From: Terebella lapidaria
Taxonomy: Eukaryota; Annelida; Polychaeta; Terebellida; Terebellidae
DNA: 64,000 bases
Assembly: GCA_949152475.1 (NCBI GenBank)
Contig: OX424555.1
Span: forward strand, 21,966,868-22,030,867
Direction of reading: 5' to 3'
Positions 13,401 through 28,400 of the stretch are shown here, one piece after another (the first letter of the stretch is position 1; each line of letters starts with the position of its first letter). The position numbers were made by a program, and so were the translations under genes. A model generated the notes under the pieces. The model was given only the letters and a program-made list of their open reading frames with translations, was not told the origin of the DNA and did no database searches.

Positions 13401-16400
13401 AGGTCTGAAGGTTGGACTGTCATCAAGACAGGGACAGGACTTCTTGAGTAGGTCTGAAGGTTGGACTGTCATCAAGGCAGGGACAGGACTTCTTGGGTAG
13501 GTCTGAAGGTTGGACTGTCATCAAGGCAGGGACAGGACTTCTTGGGCAGGTCTGAAGGTTGAACTGTCATCAAGGCAGGGACAGGACTTCTTGGGTAGGT
13601 CTGAAGGTTGGACTGTCATCAAGGCAGGGACAGGACTTCTTGGGCAGGTCTGAAGGTTGAACTGTGATCAAGGCAGGGACGGGACTTCTTGGGTAGGTCT
13701 GAAGGTTAGACCGTCATCAAGGCAGGGACAGGACTTCTTGGGTAGGTCTGAAGGTTGGACTGTCATCAAGGCAGGGACAGGACTTCTTGGGCAGGTCTGA
13801 AGGTTGAACTGTCATCAAGGCAGGGACAGGACTTCTTGGGTAGGTCTGAAGGTTGGACTGTCATCAAGGCAGGGACAGGACTTCTTGGGTAGGTCTGAAG
13901 GTTGGACTGTCATCAAGGCAGGGACAGGACTTCTTGGGCAGGTCTGAAGGTTAGACTGTCATCAAGGCAGGGACAGGACTTCTTGGGCAGGTCTGAAGGT
14001 TGGACTGTCATCAAGACAGGGACAGGACTTCTTGGGTAGGTCTGAAGGTTCAACTGTCAGCAAGGTTATGTAAACAACATTTTGTCTGTTTCAAGGGGGA
14101 ACTTGTCATGTTACCATGCCACCTTGTGCCCAGAGAATTTGTATGCAGCAGACACAAGCCCTCGTTATATGCCAAGGACTTTTGGTTATGGGGATTGAAT
14201 TACAACAGGAAGACTGCAGTTGTTTTACCAGATGTATCTATACGCGCATGTTCAGAACTATCTGTGATGTCCACAAGACAGTATAGCTATATGAAGTTAA
14301 TCACTACTCTTATGTAGCATGCTAAGGTTAGACTCTGCTACTCTGCTGTCATGCTCTCTACACGTAGCAGAAAGTCTAATATACTGGTATAAAAGACTTG
14401 ATATGGTGAGAGTCAAGTTTCATAGCTTTTGGACGACCATTGCCCAGTTGCTGTTTGGTGCCACTTTATTTGCTCATTGTACTGTACATGTCCTGGTGAT
14501 GGAGGAAACTGTCAATAAACTCTAATCAGAAAATCTTGACAAAAACATGTCGATTGGCAAGAACAATTCTGAATTACCCCCATAAGATTGATCCATTGCC
14601 TTTGGCTTTGCTTGTTTAAAGTTTTGTTACAGATTTTGTCCGGGGGAAAAACAATTGTGACTAGGTTTCCCATGAAAAGCCCAAAACTGTACCAAGTTTT
14701 TCGTCCGTGAGTGGAATAGACATGGCCGGGTTGAGTGGGGACACGGTCGTGAGACGCTCTGCTGTGTGCTGTTCCCCTTGTGGGACATGCTGAGGGGAGA
14801 GTGCAGCGATGTCAGCGTGTCACACGGACCCGGAGATGGCCAGTGCCTCTTCTCCACAGTCTGCATTCAGATCAGGGACCCGCTAATAAATGTTCGTGTG
14901 CTGAGGGCGGGTTCCACATGTGAGACATTTAATGTGACCCGGTCTTGCTCGTTATCGTGATGCAGCCTAATCACTGTCTGCAGACAGATGCTTCAGAATG
15001 AAGTGCATGAATCAATGTCACTGTGTGGCCTAAATATCTGCCACTTGTGGCTGGAGATGATGCTGTGTGTCTCCGCCACTTGGTATTGTGTCCGTTGATT
15101 TTGGGTCTCTTGGGGCTAAATACTCGAGACGTCAATGAGGAAATATGTTCTTAATGGAAACATTGCATGTTTGAGGATAATCATCTCCATGAAAATTGTC
15201 TACATAATCTCTCGATCAACTGTTTCATTTGAAACAACAACAGCACTCGAATATTTATATTATTGACTTGACTGTGTATCGCAAATCAAGGACTTGTCAC
15301 ATGCCGGTCTCACTCAGGTGGCTTTCCATTCGATGCATGTTCATGCATACACACAAGTGTACAAGTCCTTTGTCCTGTAATCTAGCTCCGATTGATATAA
15401 TAAGGAAGACGCCTACATGTACTTCGTGCAGGCTAAGGATGTCACCATGACAGGATGCAGGCATGGACAATAGACAGGGGCTGGGGGACAGCAATTGGTC
15501 TGTCACGCTACCACTAGACATTGCAACGCCTCCACGTCGTAAGTCCGCTTACATCACCACCCAATCACATCGATTGGCCGCGTATCAGGGGCGTATAGAG
15601 CCGTCTCCCATCCTGGGCCCGTGTCCCGGCTCGTGTCCCCCGCCTCCACGCAGCCTCTCCCCCGCTGTCCATGTCCCCTGTCCGGGTTAATAGATTTCTA
15701 TTGTGGGTCGACCGCTTCGAGGGCGAGCTTGTTATGTAACCACGCCACATTGTGCCCAGAGAATTTGTATGGAGCAGACAGACAGTAAGTTAGTTGTTGC
15801 TGCATCCATGTATCCAGAGGCTTTTGTCATTGGGAAGATGCTGGCTTCCTCTGCAAGGCCTGCCAATGTCTTATGTTCCATGTGGGACTAGCTTGGGTCA
15901 TCAGTGGCAATAAGCTGATCAGACTGGCTCAGTCTGTGGCAGTACCTATAACAATGTCTGATGGCCAGTTCACATGATTATTATGATGACGGCGATCAGA
16001 TAAAATTGATTGATTGCTTTATCTTGATCATGTTCATCATGCTTCATGTACAGTGCATGTTTCTCCCTCAGAAACTTCTCTTGAAAGATGCAACATTTGA
16101 TTAGATATGATGATATGTAATTGGTTTCTTTGGAATGGGTATTTATTGATCTCAACTCAACGTCAGTGGTCTCGGTCGTGTGAAAACTTGTGACCAAAAT
16201 TTTTTCTCCATCGCCCCTTTGAATAAATTCCACCAACCATGCAATTGAAATTCTACTCTCACTTGATGGAGACATTATCCAGTGCAGGGCTGATCAAATC
16301 GACCTTTCTCCTAATCAGGGAACGTTTACGAGTTGCAGATGCCATGCTGGTGTTTTATGTGGCTCTAGATTATGCCTGGATTTGCATCGTGACATCGGAT

Positions 16401-19400
16401 TTCTCCACCAGATATCTGAGTATCAGCAGACAAAAAGCTCAACAGTTAGTGTATTATGGATGAGGACTGTGAAGGCATAGTATTAACTGCTCAGCCCTGC
16501 TTGTGTATATTTCATGCGGTTTATCTGGGGTTAAAGATTTGAGCCCCTCCCTCCCTACCCCTCATGACAGCCTCTGGATCCCACCATAGCCTCTTGTCTC
16601 TTCTCATTGTCTCTTGTAGCCGGGGACGGCCCTGGTAGACATATATATCCAAGCACGGGCATGTCGTGAATGGATAATCAAGCGCTATTACGCACAATCA
16701 GGGGGATCTGGGGGCAGGAAAGGACAAGTTGATCAATAGGGCTAATAAACCAGGCTGGAATCCCGGGGATTTGGTCGTGTTGGTCAGCAGATGGGCTTGT
16801 TTTAGCATGATTACAGTCTGAAGATGTCTGGAGGTGTCTCCGCCATCAGCCTCCCAGCCTGCGACTTGTGCAGTGGGGAGTCCAGGTCAAGGTCATAGCC
16901 ATTCAGACGTCAGAACGCTGTGTGAGACAAATGTTCATTACTGCTGAAGGCTCCCTTAAATACATGTACCCAATGTCAGCAGAATCCCATACATGTAGAT
17001 GCGGATTTGAAATGATGTATTTCTGATAGTTCAGTTCAGTGAGTTTATAAAATATGTTGTTGAAATTAAAAATAATCCAAGCATTTTTTTCAAAAGTACA
17101 CAAATACATTGTCATAATGGTCGAGGAAATTCCTCTTTAAAAACTTATGTGTGATTGGTTACATTATGATAAAAATTTAAAATATTTACGAGTCCAGCAA
17201 TAAACAAGTTATCATTGTGATCATCGTAACTATAAAAACTAATCAAAAGAAATTAAAATCAAGTGTGCTGTTTTATCATGTTTATTCCATGATTACCTCA
17301 TTATGGTTTATTGCGTTCATTTTCAGAAAAAGAATTCATGATAAGAAAATGCATGCAGATTTCAACATGATCGAGTTCAACAACATATGGCTATCACATT
17401 ATCTTCATTTGAAAAATAAACATATATTGTTTATCAATTTTGATCGAAATTAATTAAATATTATAGTTATGTAAGATCTGTACCTTGATGCAGAAACATC
17501 TTACCTTGATGCAGAATTTTATTATTTTGGCAAACATATAGACAGTAGACAAAATTTTACGAGATTATAGTATGGTACAGTATAAACAGCAATGCTCATT
17601 AACATGTAAGTACAGCTGTATTATGTTTCAGTTAAGATTGATTGTTCATTTCGGTTCTTTTCTGACAAGTATAGCAGGCAGATTTGTGAGTAAGAATTCT
17701 GTTCAGATGTTTGCTTTGTTTTAGTGTAATTCATAATGACAATGTCTCATGTGATTCATGTATACCTGGCCAGAATACCAGTATATCTATTGGTACACTG
17801 TAGTATTATACTAAGTCTTTCTTGTTTTGAATGGGGGTGAGGGAGGAGGGGGGTTTAATAATGAATCATCAATTAAGTTCTGATGAAAATTCATAGTACT
17901 CATTGTGATTAATAACATTGTGGTGCAGACAACCTTACTTCAGACAAAGCCTCCTACATTCATAATATTGTTGTTGAGATAAGCGAAGCATGCATCCAGG
18001 TTTTGTTTCTGGTGAATGGGGAGGTTAAACGAGCACTTCCTGGACCAGTTACTACCAGTTATTACCTAGCATTCCTCCAAACTGTGCATCAAACACGGGC
18101 GAAACCATCGTAAAAATCTCCAGAGGTGGTTGGGGAACACCAGCTAAATCATTTGTTGTTACAGGCAGGTTCCCAAGTTCCTGGCAGCTATAAACCTGAG
18201 CTAGAGTACATCAAACCCCTGCCTCTTCGAGCCTGAATCCCCTTGTAACTATCAATAACTGTCCATACGTATGGGGGAGATACCAGGGAAAAAATAAGCC
18301 TGGGATGATAGGAGACATACAAAACACAGCTCAGAGGGATTGTTTGGATTTCCGATCATATCCAAAGTGTCCGTTTTACATGAATCTCGGGGTATATGTA
18401 TGCTACGTATAGGCTAATGCAGAAATTCAAACAGGTGGTATACAGAGTCTGGTGTGCAGCTTTGAGAAAATTTAATATTGGAGATTATATCATTAGGACA
18501 CTAGCTAAGGAATTAGCTAAAAACTATCTTGAATCTCAAGCATTGCTAATGCTAATTATGGAGAAATGAAGCAGTGGATTTGTGGTGAACATGTGTTTTC
18601 AATTGTAGTGGCACATTCGTTCTGGTAAGTATGTCAGAGTATTAGTCTGAGCTTGCCAATTGATGTCACTGGATTAAACATGGTTAAAAAAATTATATAA
18701 CAGTATAGAAATACGCTTGATGTTAAATTAACACGGTAAACGATGACATGTACACTTTGCTTCCAACATCAGGCCAAGCACGTGGCAGGCCGAACCAAAC
18801 ACAAGTCACCCCTACGTAACCAAGGTAACGGAGCGATGGGTGACCCACACTCCAAGCATTCGTCGAGTCCCCAGCACGGCAGTCGACCCAACAGTGGTGC
18901 CACCTCTCCACCGATAGCAAACGGATCGCCACAGTTCAACCCGCTTCAGTCATCCATACCGGCCAATATGAAACCATTACCCTTCGCCTCTTTGACTGCG
19001 CTACGGGACGCTTTTATTCAGGGAAAGCTTCGGACCTACGGGTCGCCTGTAATGACGTTGAAAGAAACGATAGATCGGATACAGTGGACCGAGCAAGCCG
19101 AAGAAAATGACGATCAAAAGGAGCTTCGTAACTCCAGTCAGGACTCGACAGACGCCGGACCCTCATCCACACAGGCACCGTCTAGTCCCGAGGTCAACGG
19201 ACCCCCTCCTAGTCAGGTCAGTATTTGTCCATTGCCTGTCACTGACGGTAGAGCTCTCTAATGTCAAAGCTTGATCAGCAGTGTGTTGTTAAAAAAGAAG
19301 TGAAAGTCTCATATCTCATGGCAGGTCATGAGGCACATTATGACTGTATGTGTACATTATGATTTAGGACCAGTGACCTGAAATATCATAATGTTCCATC

Positions 19401-22400
19401 AACTGTTCTAACTTTTGAAAAGCTTAGTTTCCTAGCTTATACGCTGTACATGTACATAATGTACAGGGAAATAACATTTTGTGATATTCATTAAATATCA
19501 TTATCCAGTTTATATCCACATTATCAAATCAATGTAAACATGTGATTGTACTATTTCCCATCCACCCAGCAGACCAGCATTTCCACCGACTTTTCTCAGC
19601 GTCCCCTACCCGCGACCCCGCCTGAGATCTTACGCAAGTCCCGCCCCAAAGGTCAAAAGTCATCCACTCAGAAGTCATCCCCGCCGAACCCAGACGAGAC
19701 GGCCAGCCAGAGCCCACGGCCTCAGAGTAACGGACACTCCGCCCTGAGCTCACTCCGGGGCCGGCCCGTCTCCGGGAAGTTCCAGAACGAGAGCCCCATG
19801 CACAGTCGGAGTATTGACGTGGACGACAGCGGGGAGAACTACCTCGGCCCTCCCACACCCCTCCGGTATGTTTGCCAGAATGACCATTCATGTCAGCAGG
19901 GTGTGATGAATACAAAAATTTAAATTATATTCTTTTCCCTAAGTATTCTACATAATACAGTCTCGCTCCATTGTTACTATCGTAATATGTGTGTGATTAT
20001 TAGCTTGGAATGGCATTCTGGTAAATAGCAAGGAAGGACAGATAACCTGGTTATTTGGCTGTTCAATCTAATGCTATGGTTGTTCGATTTTCTTTTTCTT
20101 CCACCAATTTGCGCTACATGCATTTAGCTTTTCACAAGAGAAAAACATGTGGCAGGTTCCTGATTAGCAAGATTTGTGTAATAAAGGAAGATGGTATGAA
20201 GCACATTCCAGATCAGTTTCCGAATGTCAGAGATGCACAGGTCTACTTGAGTTCATTGGATATCGGCATCCTGCTGACTCTCAATCTCAAATGTATTGAA
20301 AGGAAAACATGCTAAAAGTTCCTGTCATTGAGACGTAGACGCCAGACCTTGCATAACAACATCATCCAAAGGCTGATAGACTGTTGTCTTTATCTGGTGG
20401 CGGATGTTTTACCAACACGTGCCATGATATGGGTGGGGCTCCAACCTCTCCTGTTTGTTTTCTCTTTCTCCAATTCCCATGAGTTGTGTTTGGAGCACAT
20501 AACACTAGGGCAAGTCTTTCAGTACCAATTTTCCGTACTTGTAATCACAATGGTCTCCTTAGCTAAGACCCTTTTTAGGTTACCGGACCTATGGTCCGAT
20601 AACCTATTGGCATGACGTTGCGTCCGTCGTCGTCGTCGCCGTCGTGGCGGCGGCGGCGGCAGTGGTCGTCGTCGTCGTCCACATTTTTATCTTTTTTGTT
20701 TACTGGCGAATTTTTCTGAAATTTTGCAGAAAAATACTTAAAAATAATTCAAGAAGGAGGTATTTTTTAGTTTTTTGATTTTCGCTTTTTCTTTAAAATG
20801 GCGGCCGTTTTCGACGAAAAATGCCTGATTTTGGACTTTGGCGGCCATTTTCTCAAAATCTGTTCAGTAACTTTTTTTCTTTTTGATACATAAGACTCCT
20901 CATATGTACTTCTATGATGTCTATAAATTTCGTTGCGCTTGAATCGCTCGAAGTGGGCCATTTTGGCCCAAACTCGGCCCAAATGGGACTTTCCCATGTT
21001 AAATTCTCCTATGCTTTATAATGGGACACATTATGCCTAATATCTCACTTGATATTGAGATTAGAGACTAGGAATCAATTGTGGACATATAGGAAATGAT
21101 ATATGCTGAATATTCTCGTGACCTTGAATTTGACCTCTGACCTCAGTTTCAAGGTCAGAGCACGAAATGGCTTATATCTCGCTTATTATCGACTCTACAG
21201 CTTAGGAATCAATTGTGGACATATAGGAAATAATATATGCTGAATATTCTCGTCACCTTGAATTTGACCTCTGACCTCAGTTTCAAGTCAGAGCACAAAA
21301 TGGCTTTTATCTCGCTTATTATCGACTCTACAGCTTAGGAATCAATTGTGGACATATAGGAAATGATATATGCTGAATATTCTGATGACCTTGAGTTTGA
21401 CCTTCGAACTCATTTTCAAGGTCACAGGACAAAATGGCTAATATCTCGCTTATTATCGACTTTACAGCTTAGCAATCAATTATGAACATATAGGAAATGA
21501 TATATGCAGATTATTGTCATGACCTTGATTTTGACCTTTGACCTCATTTTCAAGGTCACAGGACAAAATGGCTAATATCTCACTTATTATCGATTTTACA
21601 GCTTAGGAATCAATTGTGGACATATAGGAAATGATATATGCTGAATATTCTCGTGACCTTGAATTTGACCTCTGACCACATTTTCAAGGTCCAACGACAA
21701 ACTGGCTCATATCTAGCTCCTCTATGGACTGTATGGCTTGGGAATCAATTGTGGACATGATATACAAAATGATATACATTGAATATTTTGATGATCTTGA
21801 ATTTGACCTTTGCCCCTTCATTTTCAAGGCCACAGCACAAAATTGCTAATATCTCTCTGATTATTGAATTTACAGCTTAGCAATCAACTGTGGACATGAT
21901 ATATGCTTAATGTTATATATGCTGAATATTCTCTTGACCTTGAATTCAACCAGTGACCTGGCTAACATCTAAAATATTAAACATTGTCCGGTAACCTATC
22001 TTCGGCCCTTGGCCTAATTTTTTCACTGTGGTTTTAGGATGACTGGGAGTTGTCTTCTAGTAAAACATGTATGGAAATTCTGATTTTTCATCCAATTTAC
22101 CACTAAATGAACAAATTTTCATCAGCATTCAATTCATACATAAATATCTATCGCCTTGTGCCGTCCCACAAGTTTAACCACGTACTCTGCCAATATATTG
22201 GCCAGTCAATGTCCTGATAAAACCTCAAGAATTCACAACTGATAAAACCTCAAGTAATTCACAGCTGTCTGTGTGTTCCCCGGCAACCAGCATTCCTGAA
22301 TTCACAATAATCGTATGCCAGGTGAAAATAATCGTCCAGTGACAAATACTCCCATGAGTAATTAAATTACACTGGTAAATTGAGGGCAAATTCTTTGAAT

Positions 22401-25400
22401 AGTTAATTGCCCGCTCAGCTCCCCCAGTATGTTTCCCTGAAAAAAGAACTAAAGCATGAAACTGAATATGTGATGTTTGCATCAGTGACCGTCGTAGGCT
22501 GTCAAATCCCCGGCAAGAAAAATGTGAAATTGATTAGACAACTCTGTTGTTGAGATGTCCTGTTGTTTCTTAGGACATGCTCATAGAAAAAAACAAGTCA
22601 CAAGTCAGTTTGTGAAGAAGCCCAAGCAAAAGAGCATCAAGCACATAGGTCTTTTTGATGTCAGCTTCAGGGAGTGCGTGGGTCAGACGCGTACACTGGT
22701 ACATCTCAATCTTACATGTACAGACGGTGTACTGTTGCAGGAGAAGCTCGGTAGAGCATTTGTTGTATCTCATCGGTTAGGTTTTGTTGTAACACATGGC
22801 AGCTCTTCTCTAAGTATGTACTTGGGATGATAAAACTACAGCCAGTGAATAATTCTGATTAATAGTCAGGGTAACCAGCACGGAAAAAAATACGGACAAG
22901 GATTATGTAAAGCAGCACACCATGTCGGAATTCCACGAAAAAAAAGATTCGCTTTTTTCATTTCTTCATCGTGGAACAATGTTGATTCGAAGGGACTAAA
23001 CAATGCCAGTGGAAGATAAATTATGCATTAGCGCTGAGTTGGGATAGCTGGGACGTGCTGGGAAGTTAGTGCCCAGGAGTTAATCCATGCTTGGCTGACT
23101 TGAGCCCAGGAACACCAAGGCAATGTCAGATAGCGCCAGTCACACATCAACAGGGCCTTTGTCGGATCCCGACATACTCAGTCAGAAATCAGAGCCTGGA
23201 CAGACTCGCGGATGCCACTGTATTTATGGAGATGTACACCACATAGGGAATGACAGGTTTACATGCATCCTTCACCATTGCATTGTGCATTTCCTACATA
23301 ACCTATACATTGTGGATCGCATTACGGACTGCACATTCTTTGCGAATTAATCCACGCCAGTCGCTCGAGACTGAATAATTCAAACCTGGAAAGTACAAGG
23401 TGCACACGCAATACACCAGCTCAGACAGTGCCGTAACTTTTGCCTACTCAGCAACGATTGGCTATTTATAAGATGTCTGCACAATGTTCCGCAAGAGTTT
23501 TATGGGAGCGGCATTCACTTGCCTTTGGCTAGGTGTCGATACTTGTCTGGGGGCGTAAGACGGAAGTGAATGGAGCAATATTCATCTTGCAATGTTTGCT
23601 CGGTGTTGATTGGAAGAGCATTAATTGAGTGACTGCTAAGTGGAGGTCTGTCCACACGTGCCGGTGGAGTTGTTGTGATGTAAGCCACTCACCAATACCT
23701 CATGGATCCACGCTTGGCATATACACAGCATACTGGGCATACCTGATCAATTTCTACAGCCATGACAACACGTACATGTACCAGTGACGGAACAAGGCAA
23801 TCGTCCATTAGTTTGCTGGAAGATTTTTTGCCAAGCCACAGACATAAACAATAGACGTATGCTGAGAAACAAAGTTGGTGGGAGAATGTACATGTATCAA
23901 TATACGAAGGACACATCAATGTGACTGTCACCTGTATAAACTTCGTTGGATACATATGGTAGTGAAAGTATGACACATTGTACTCCGGAGGCTGACACAT
24001 TTGTTTACTTTATACTCGTACAACGGGAATTTACTGTGTGTAAGTTGTTATGACTATATCCTCCAGTGTTCCAAACCACAATACATTATGTACATATGGA
24101 ATTTCTGGGTGTAGTCAGGTTTGTGCATAGAACTTGGCGAGTAACACACCACATGATACATCGAATGTTGGATTTGGACACGATGCAGGAAAAACCTGGG
24201 AGCATTCGAGTAATGGAAATAAGCCTAACAGTTGGACAAGTCCCGCCGGACAGTTGTATTTTGTGATCAATCATATTTCAGCCCTCATGTATTGCCGTTC
24301 ATCCCACGCACTGTGATCTATGATTGATTACGGTTTGCCGTTACGTGGTACGAATACAGAGTCATCACAAGATGGATATGACCCAGAATTATCCCAGGTA
24401 TCCCTCGTATTACCCCGCACAGCCACACCGGCCGCACAATGACCTCAACAACCGGGCGCACTTCTACCGCAGTGGGCCGATCACTCCGACCCCGACGCCG
24501 CCGGTCGCAACCATGCACAATGCCCTGGAGGACGACGCCAGCTCCACCGGAACTAAGTCTCTACGACAACGCTTCCAAACTTGGAAAAAACGTCGGAAAA
24601 AATCATCAAAATCCAAAGACTCCCCAGCGAGGCACTCCATTGCTGACATCAGGTAACCGTGGCAACACTGCAGGACCATTCGGATTTCGAATGAAGGCAC
24701 AAACAATTGTGCATCATATGACCTTTTGAGATCATGCATGCATGGCTTGATTGCACACTAATCATGGTTCAACGGGTACTGGTACTTGTCGTTCTTTCCT
24801 ATTATTCATGCATTTGAGATCCTGAGGTCATCATGCAGTCACCTTGTCTGCATTTCTTGGAACCATACTACACATGTACAACTTGAAAATATGTGCAGTC
24901 ACAGTCACAGTGAAACTATACATCCTTGAGACAAGTTTGAGGAAACATGGTTAACCTGAAAGTTTTTGCTTGAATCAGTTGGCCATATCATGGCCTACTG
25001 ACCGAGGTCACCAATGTGGACTCTGGACACATTCACGGCACTCATCAAAACTAATTGAACATGTCAATTGTCAAATCTGGCTTGTGTAAATGGCCAATCT
25101 AGCTAAGTTGTTCAAACTGTCCAATTCACTTTATTTATGTCCCCCATGACCTCCAGACACACAATGTAAACACACTGGTCATACCGTCGCATGTTTGAGT
25201 AATACCAGATTTTCTAGACCTTCTTTCTAAAGGTGTTAACTAAAAAATTAGCCCAAAGGCTAAGATAGGTTACCGGACAATTTTGGTTTGGCCATGGCAG
25301 CATTGGCAGGTAACAGACCTTGAGATTTACCAATCAAGGTCATCCGTGTGAACTTCGATGTCACCATTACATGTATGTGTGCGGCATTTGATATTCTATA

Positions 25401-28400
25401 TGTTCATAATACAAAGATATATCTGGGTGGAATAGTTTAGGCCATTCAGGTCAATTTACACATTCCAAGTCAGACATTTGGCACTCAAGGTCATCTGACG
25501 TCAAGTTCAAGGTCATCATTAGTTGTGCCATATATGTCTTCCAATATGTTCATAATCATGATAATGCAAACATGAGCTCTATCTGCAAGCATTTCATCTA
25601 TAGAGGCAAATCTGGGCATTTTTTGACCCCAAAATGGCTGTTTTGACCTTTCAAGGTCATCCAAGGTCAAATTCAAGGTCACCACACAAGTCGCCATAAA
25701 TGACTTCCCATTTGAAAGTGCCAATTTCTAAGCTCTATCTTCAAGTGTTCTATGAGTACAGTCCGGACAGCTCCCATTATGAAGGAAAAAAGTGCCGAAA
25801 ATTTTCTAAGTCCAAAATTTTTTTCAAAGGGCGAAAATTTTTTTTTGCTTAGAAATGGCCCAAAATGGATAGTAATGTTATTTGGGGCGAAAAAAAATTT
25901 TTTCGCCGACTCGTCAAAAATTCAAAATGGCCGCCACACTGAGATCGGCGATTCAAGGGCAACAAAACTTATACACGTCACAGAGGTATATAAGAGGAAT
26001 CTTTTTAAGCAAAAATCTCAAAACTGATCAGACAGTTTTTGAGAAAATACAGACCAGGTGCAAATTTGAGCGTTTTTCGACCCAAAAATGGCTGTTTTGA
26101 CCTTTCAAGGTCATCCAAGGTCAAATTCAAGGTCACCACACAAGTCGCCATATATGACTTCCCATTTGAAAGTGCCAATTTCTAAGCTCTATCTTCAAGC
26201 GTTCTATGAGTACAGTCCGGACAGCTCCCATTATGAAGGGAAAAAGTGCTGAAAATTTTCTAAGTCCAAAATTTTTTTCAAAGGGTGAAAATTTTTTTTT
26301 GCCCTAGAAATGGCCCAAAATGGATAGTAATGCGATTTGGGGCGAAAAAAATTTTTTTCGCCGACCCGCCAAAAATTCAAAATGGCCGCCACACAGAAAC
26401 CGGCAGATTTAGGGCAACCAAACTTATACATATCACAGAGGTATATGAGGGGAATCTTTTGAAACCAAAAACTCAAAACTGATCAGACAGTTTTTGAGAA
26501 AATGGCCATCAAAGTCCAAAATTGAGCGTTTTTCGACAAAAACGGCCGCCATTTTGAAAAAAATGCGAAAATCAAAAAACAAAAAAATACCTCCTTCTCA
26601 AAATATTTTTAGGCATTTTTGTGCAAAATTTCAGAAAGATTCGATCGTTAACTTTAAAGATAAAAATGTTAACGCCGGACGGACGGACGGACGGACGGCT
26701 ATACTCCCGCCAAGGGATTATGAGGTATTGTCCTTATGACGTACTTTTTGGCGTCATGTTCGTCCTTGTGAAGACACCTGATAAGGACAATGAAAATACT
26801 TGACAAGGACAGCCATATCCTACCTCACAAGGGAAATTAGGAGTACCTCACAGGGCTACATCAGACCTACAGTCGGACAACTGTCTCACAGGGTCTTAAA
26901 AGTACTTATAGTTGGACACTACCTCACACAGCCTACTTCAGAGCTACAGATGAAAACTACCTCACAGGGACTACAACAGACCTGCAGTTGGACACTACCT
27001 CACAGGGACTACACCAGACCTACAGTTGGAAACTACCTCACAGGGACTACACCAGACCTACAGTTGGACACTACCTCACAGGGCATACACTAGATCTATA
27101 GTTGGACACTACCTCACAGGGACTACACCAGACCTACAGTTGGACACTACCTCACAGGGTCTACTCCAGACCTGCAGTTGGACACTACTTCACAGGGACT
27201 ACACCAGACCTGCAGTTGGACACTACCTCACAGGGCATACATCAGACCTGCAGTTGGACACTACCTCACAGGGCATACACCAGATCTACAGTTGGACACT
27301 ACCTCACAGGGACTACACCAGACCTACAGCTGGAGACTATCTCACAGGGACTACACCAGACCTACAGTTGGACACTACCTCACAGGGACTACACCAGACC
27401 TACAGTTGGACACTACCTCACAGGGACTACACCAGACCTACAGTTGGACACTACCTCACAGGGACTACACCAGACCTACAGTTGGACACTATCTCACAGG
27501 GACTACACCAGACCTACAGTTGGACACTACCTCACAGGGACTACACCAGACCTACAGTTGGACACTACCTCACAGGGACTACACCAGACCTACAGTTGGA
27601 CACTATCTCACAGGGACTACACCAGACCTACAGTTGGACACTACCTCACAGGGACTACACCAGACCTACAGTTGGACACTACCTCACAGGGACTACACCA
27701 GACCTACAGTTGGACACTACCTCACAGGGACTACACCAGACCTACAGTTGGACACTACCTCACAGGGAATACACCAGACCTACAGTTGGACACTACCTCA
27801 CAGGGACTACACCAGACCTACAGTTGGACACTACCCCACAGGGACTACACCAGACCTACAGTTGGACACTACCTCACAGGCCTAAACCAGACCTGCAGTT
27901 GGACACTACCTCACAGGGACTACACCAGACCTACAGTTGGACACTACCTCACAGGGACTACACCAGACCTACAGTTGGACACTACCTCACAGGGACTACA
28001 CCAGACCTACAGTTGGACACTACCTCACAGGGACTACACCAGACCTGCAGTTGGACACTACCTCACAGGGCATACACCAGACCTACAGTTGGACACTACC
28101 TCACAGGCCTAAACCAGACCTGCAGTTGGACACTACCTCACAGGGCATACACCAGACCTACAGTTGGACACTACCTCAAAGGACATACACCTGACCTACA
28201 GTTGGACACTACCTCACAGGGACTACACCAGACCTACAGTTGGACACTACCTCACAGGGACTACACCAGACCTACAGTTGGACACTACCTCACAGGGATT
28301 ACACCAGACCTACAGTTGGACACTACCTCACAGGGACTACACCAGACCTACAGTTGGACACTACCTCACAGGGCATACACCAGACCTACATTTGGAACTA

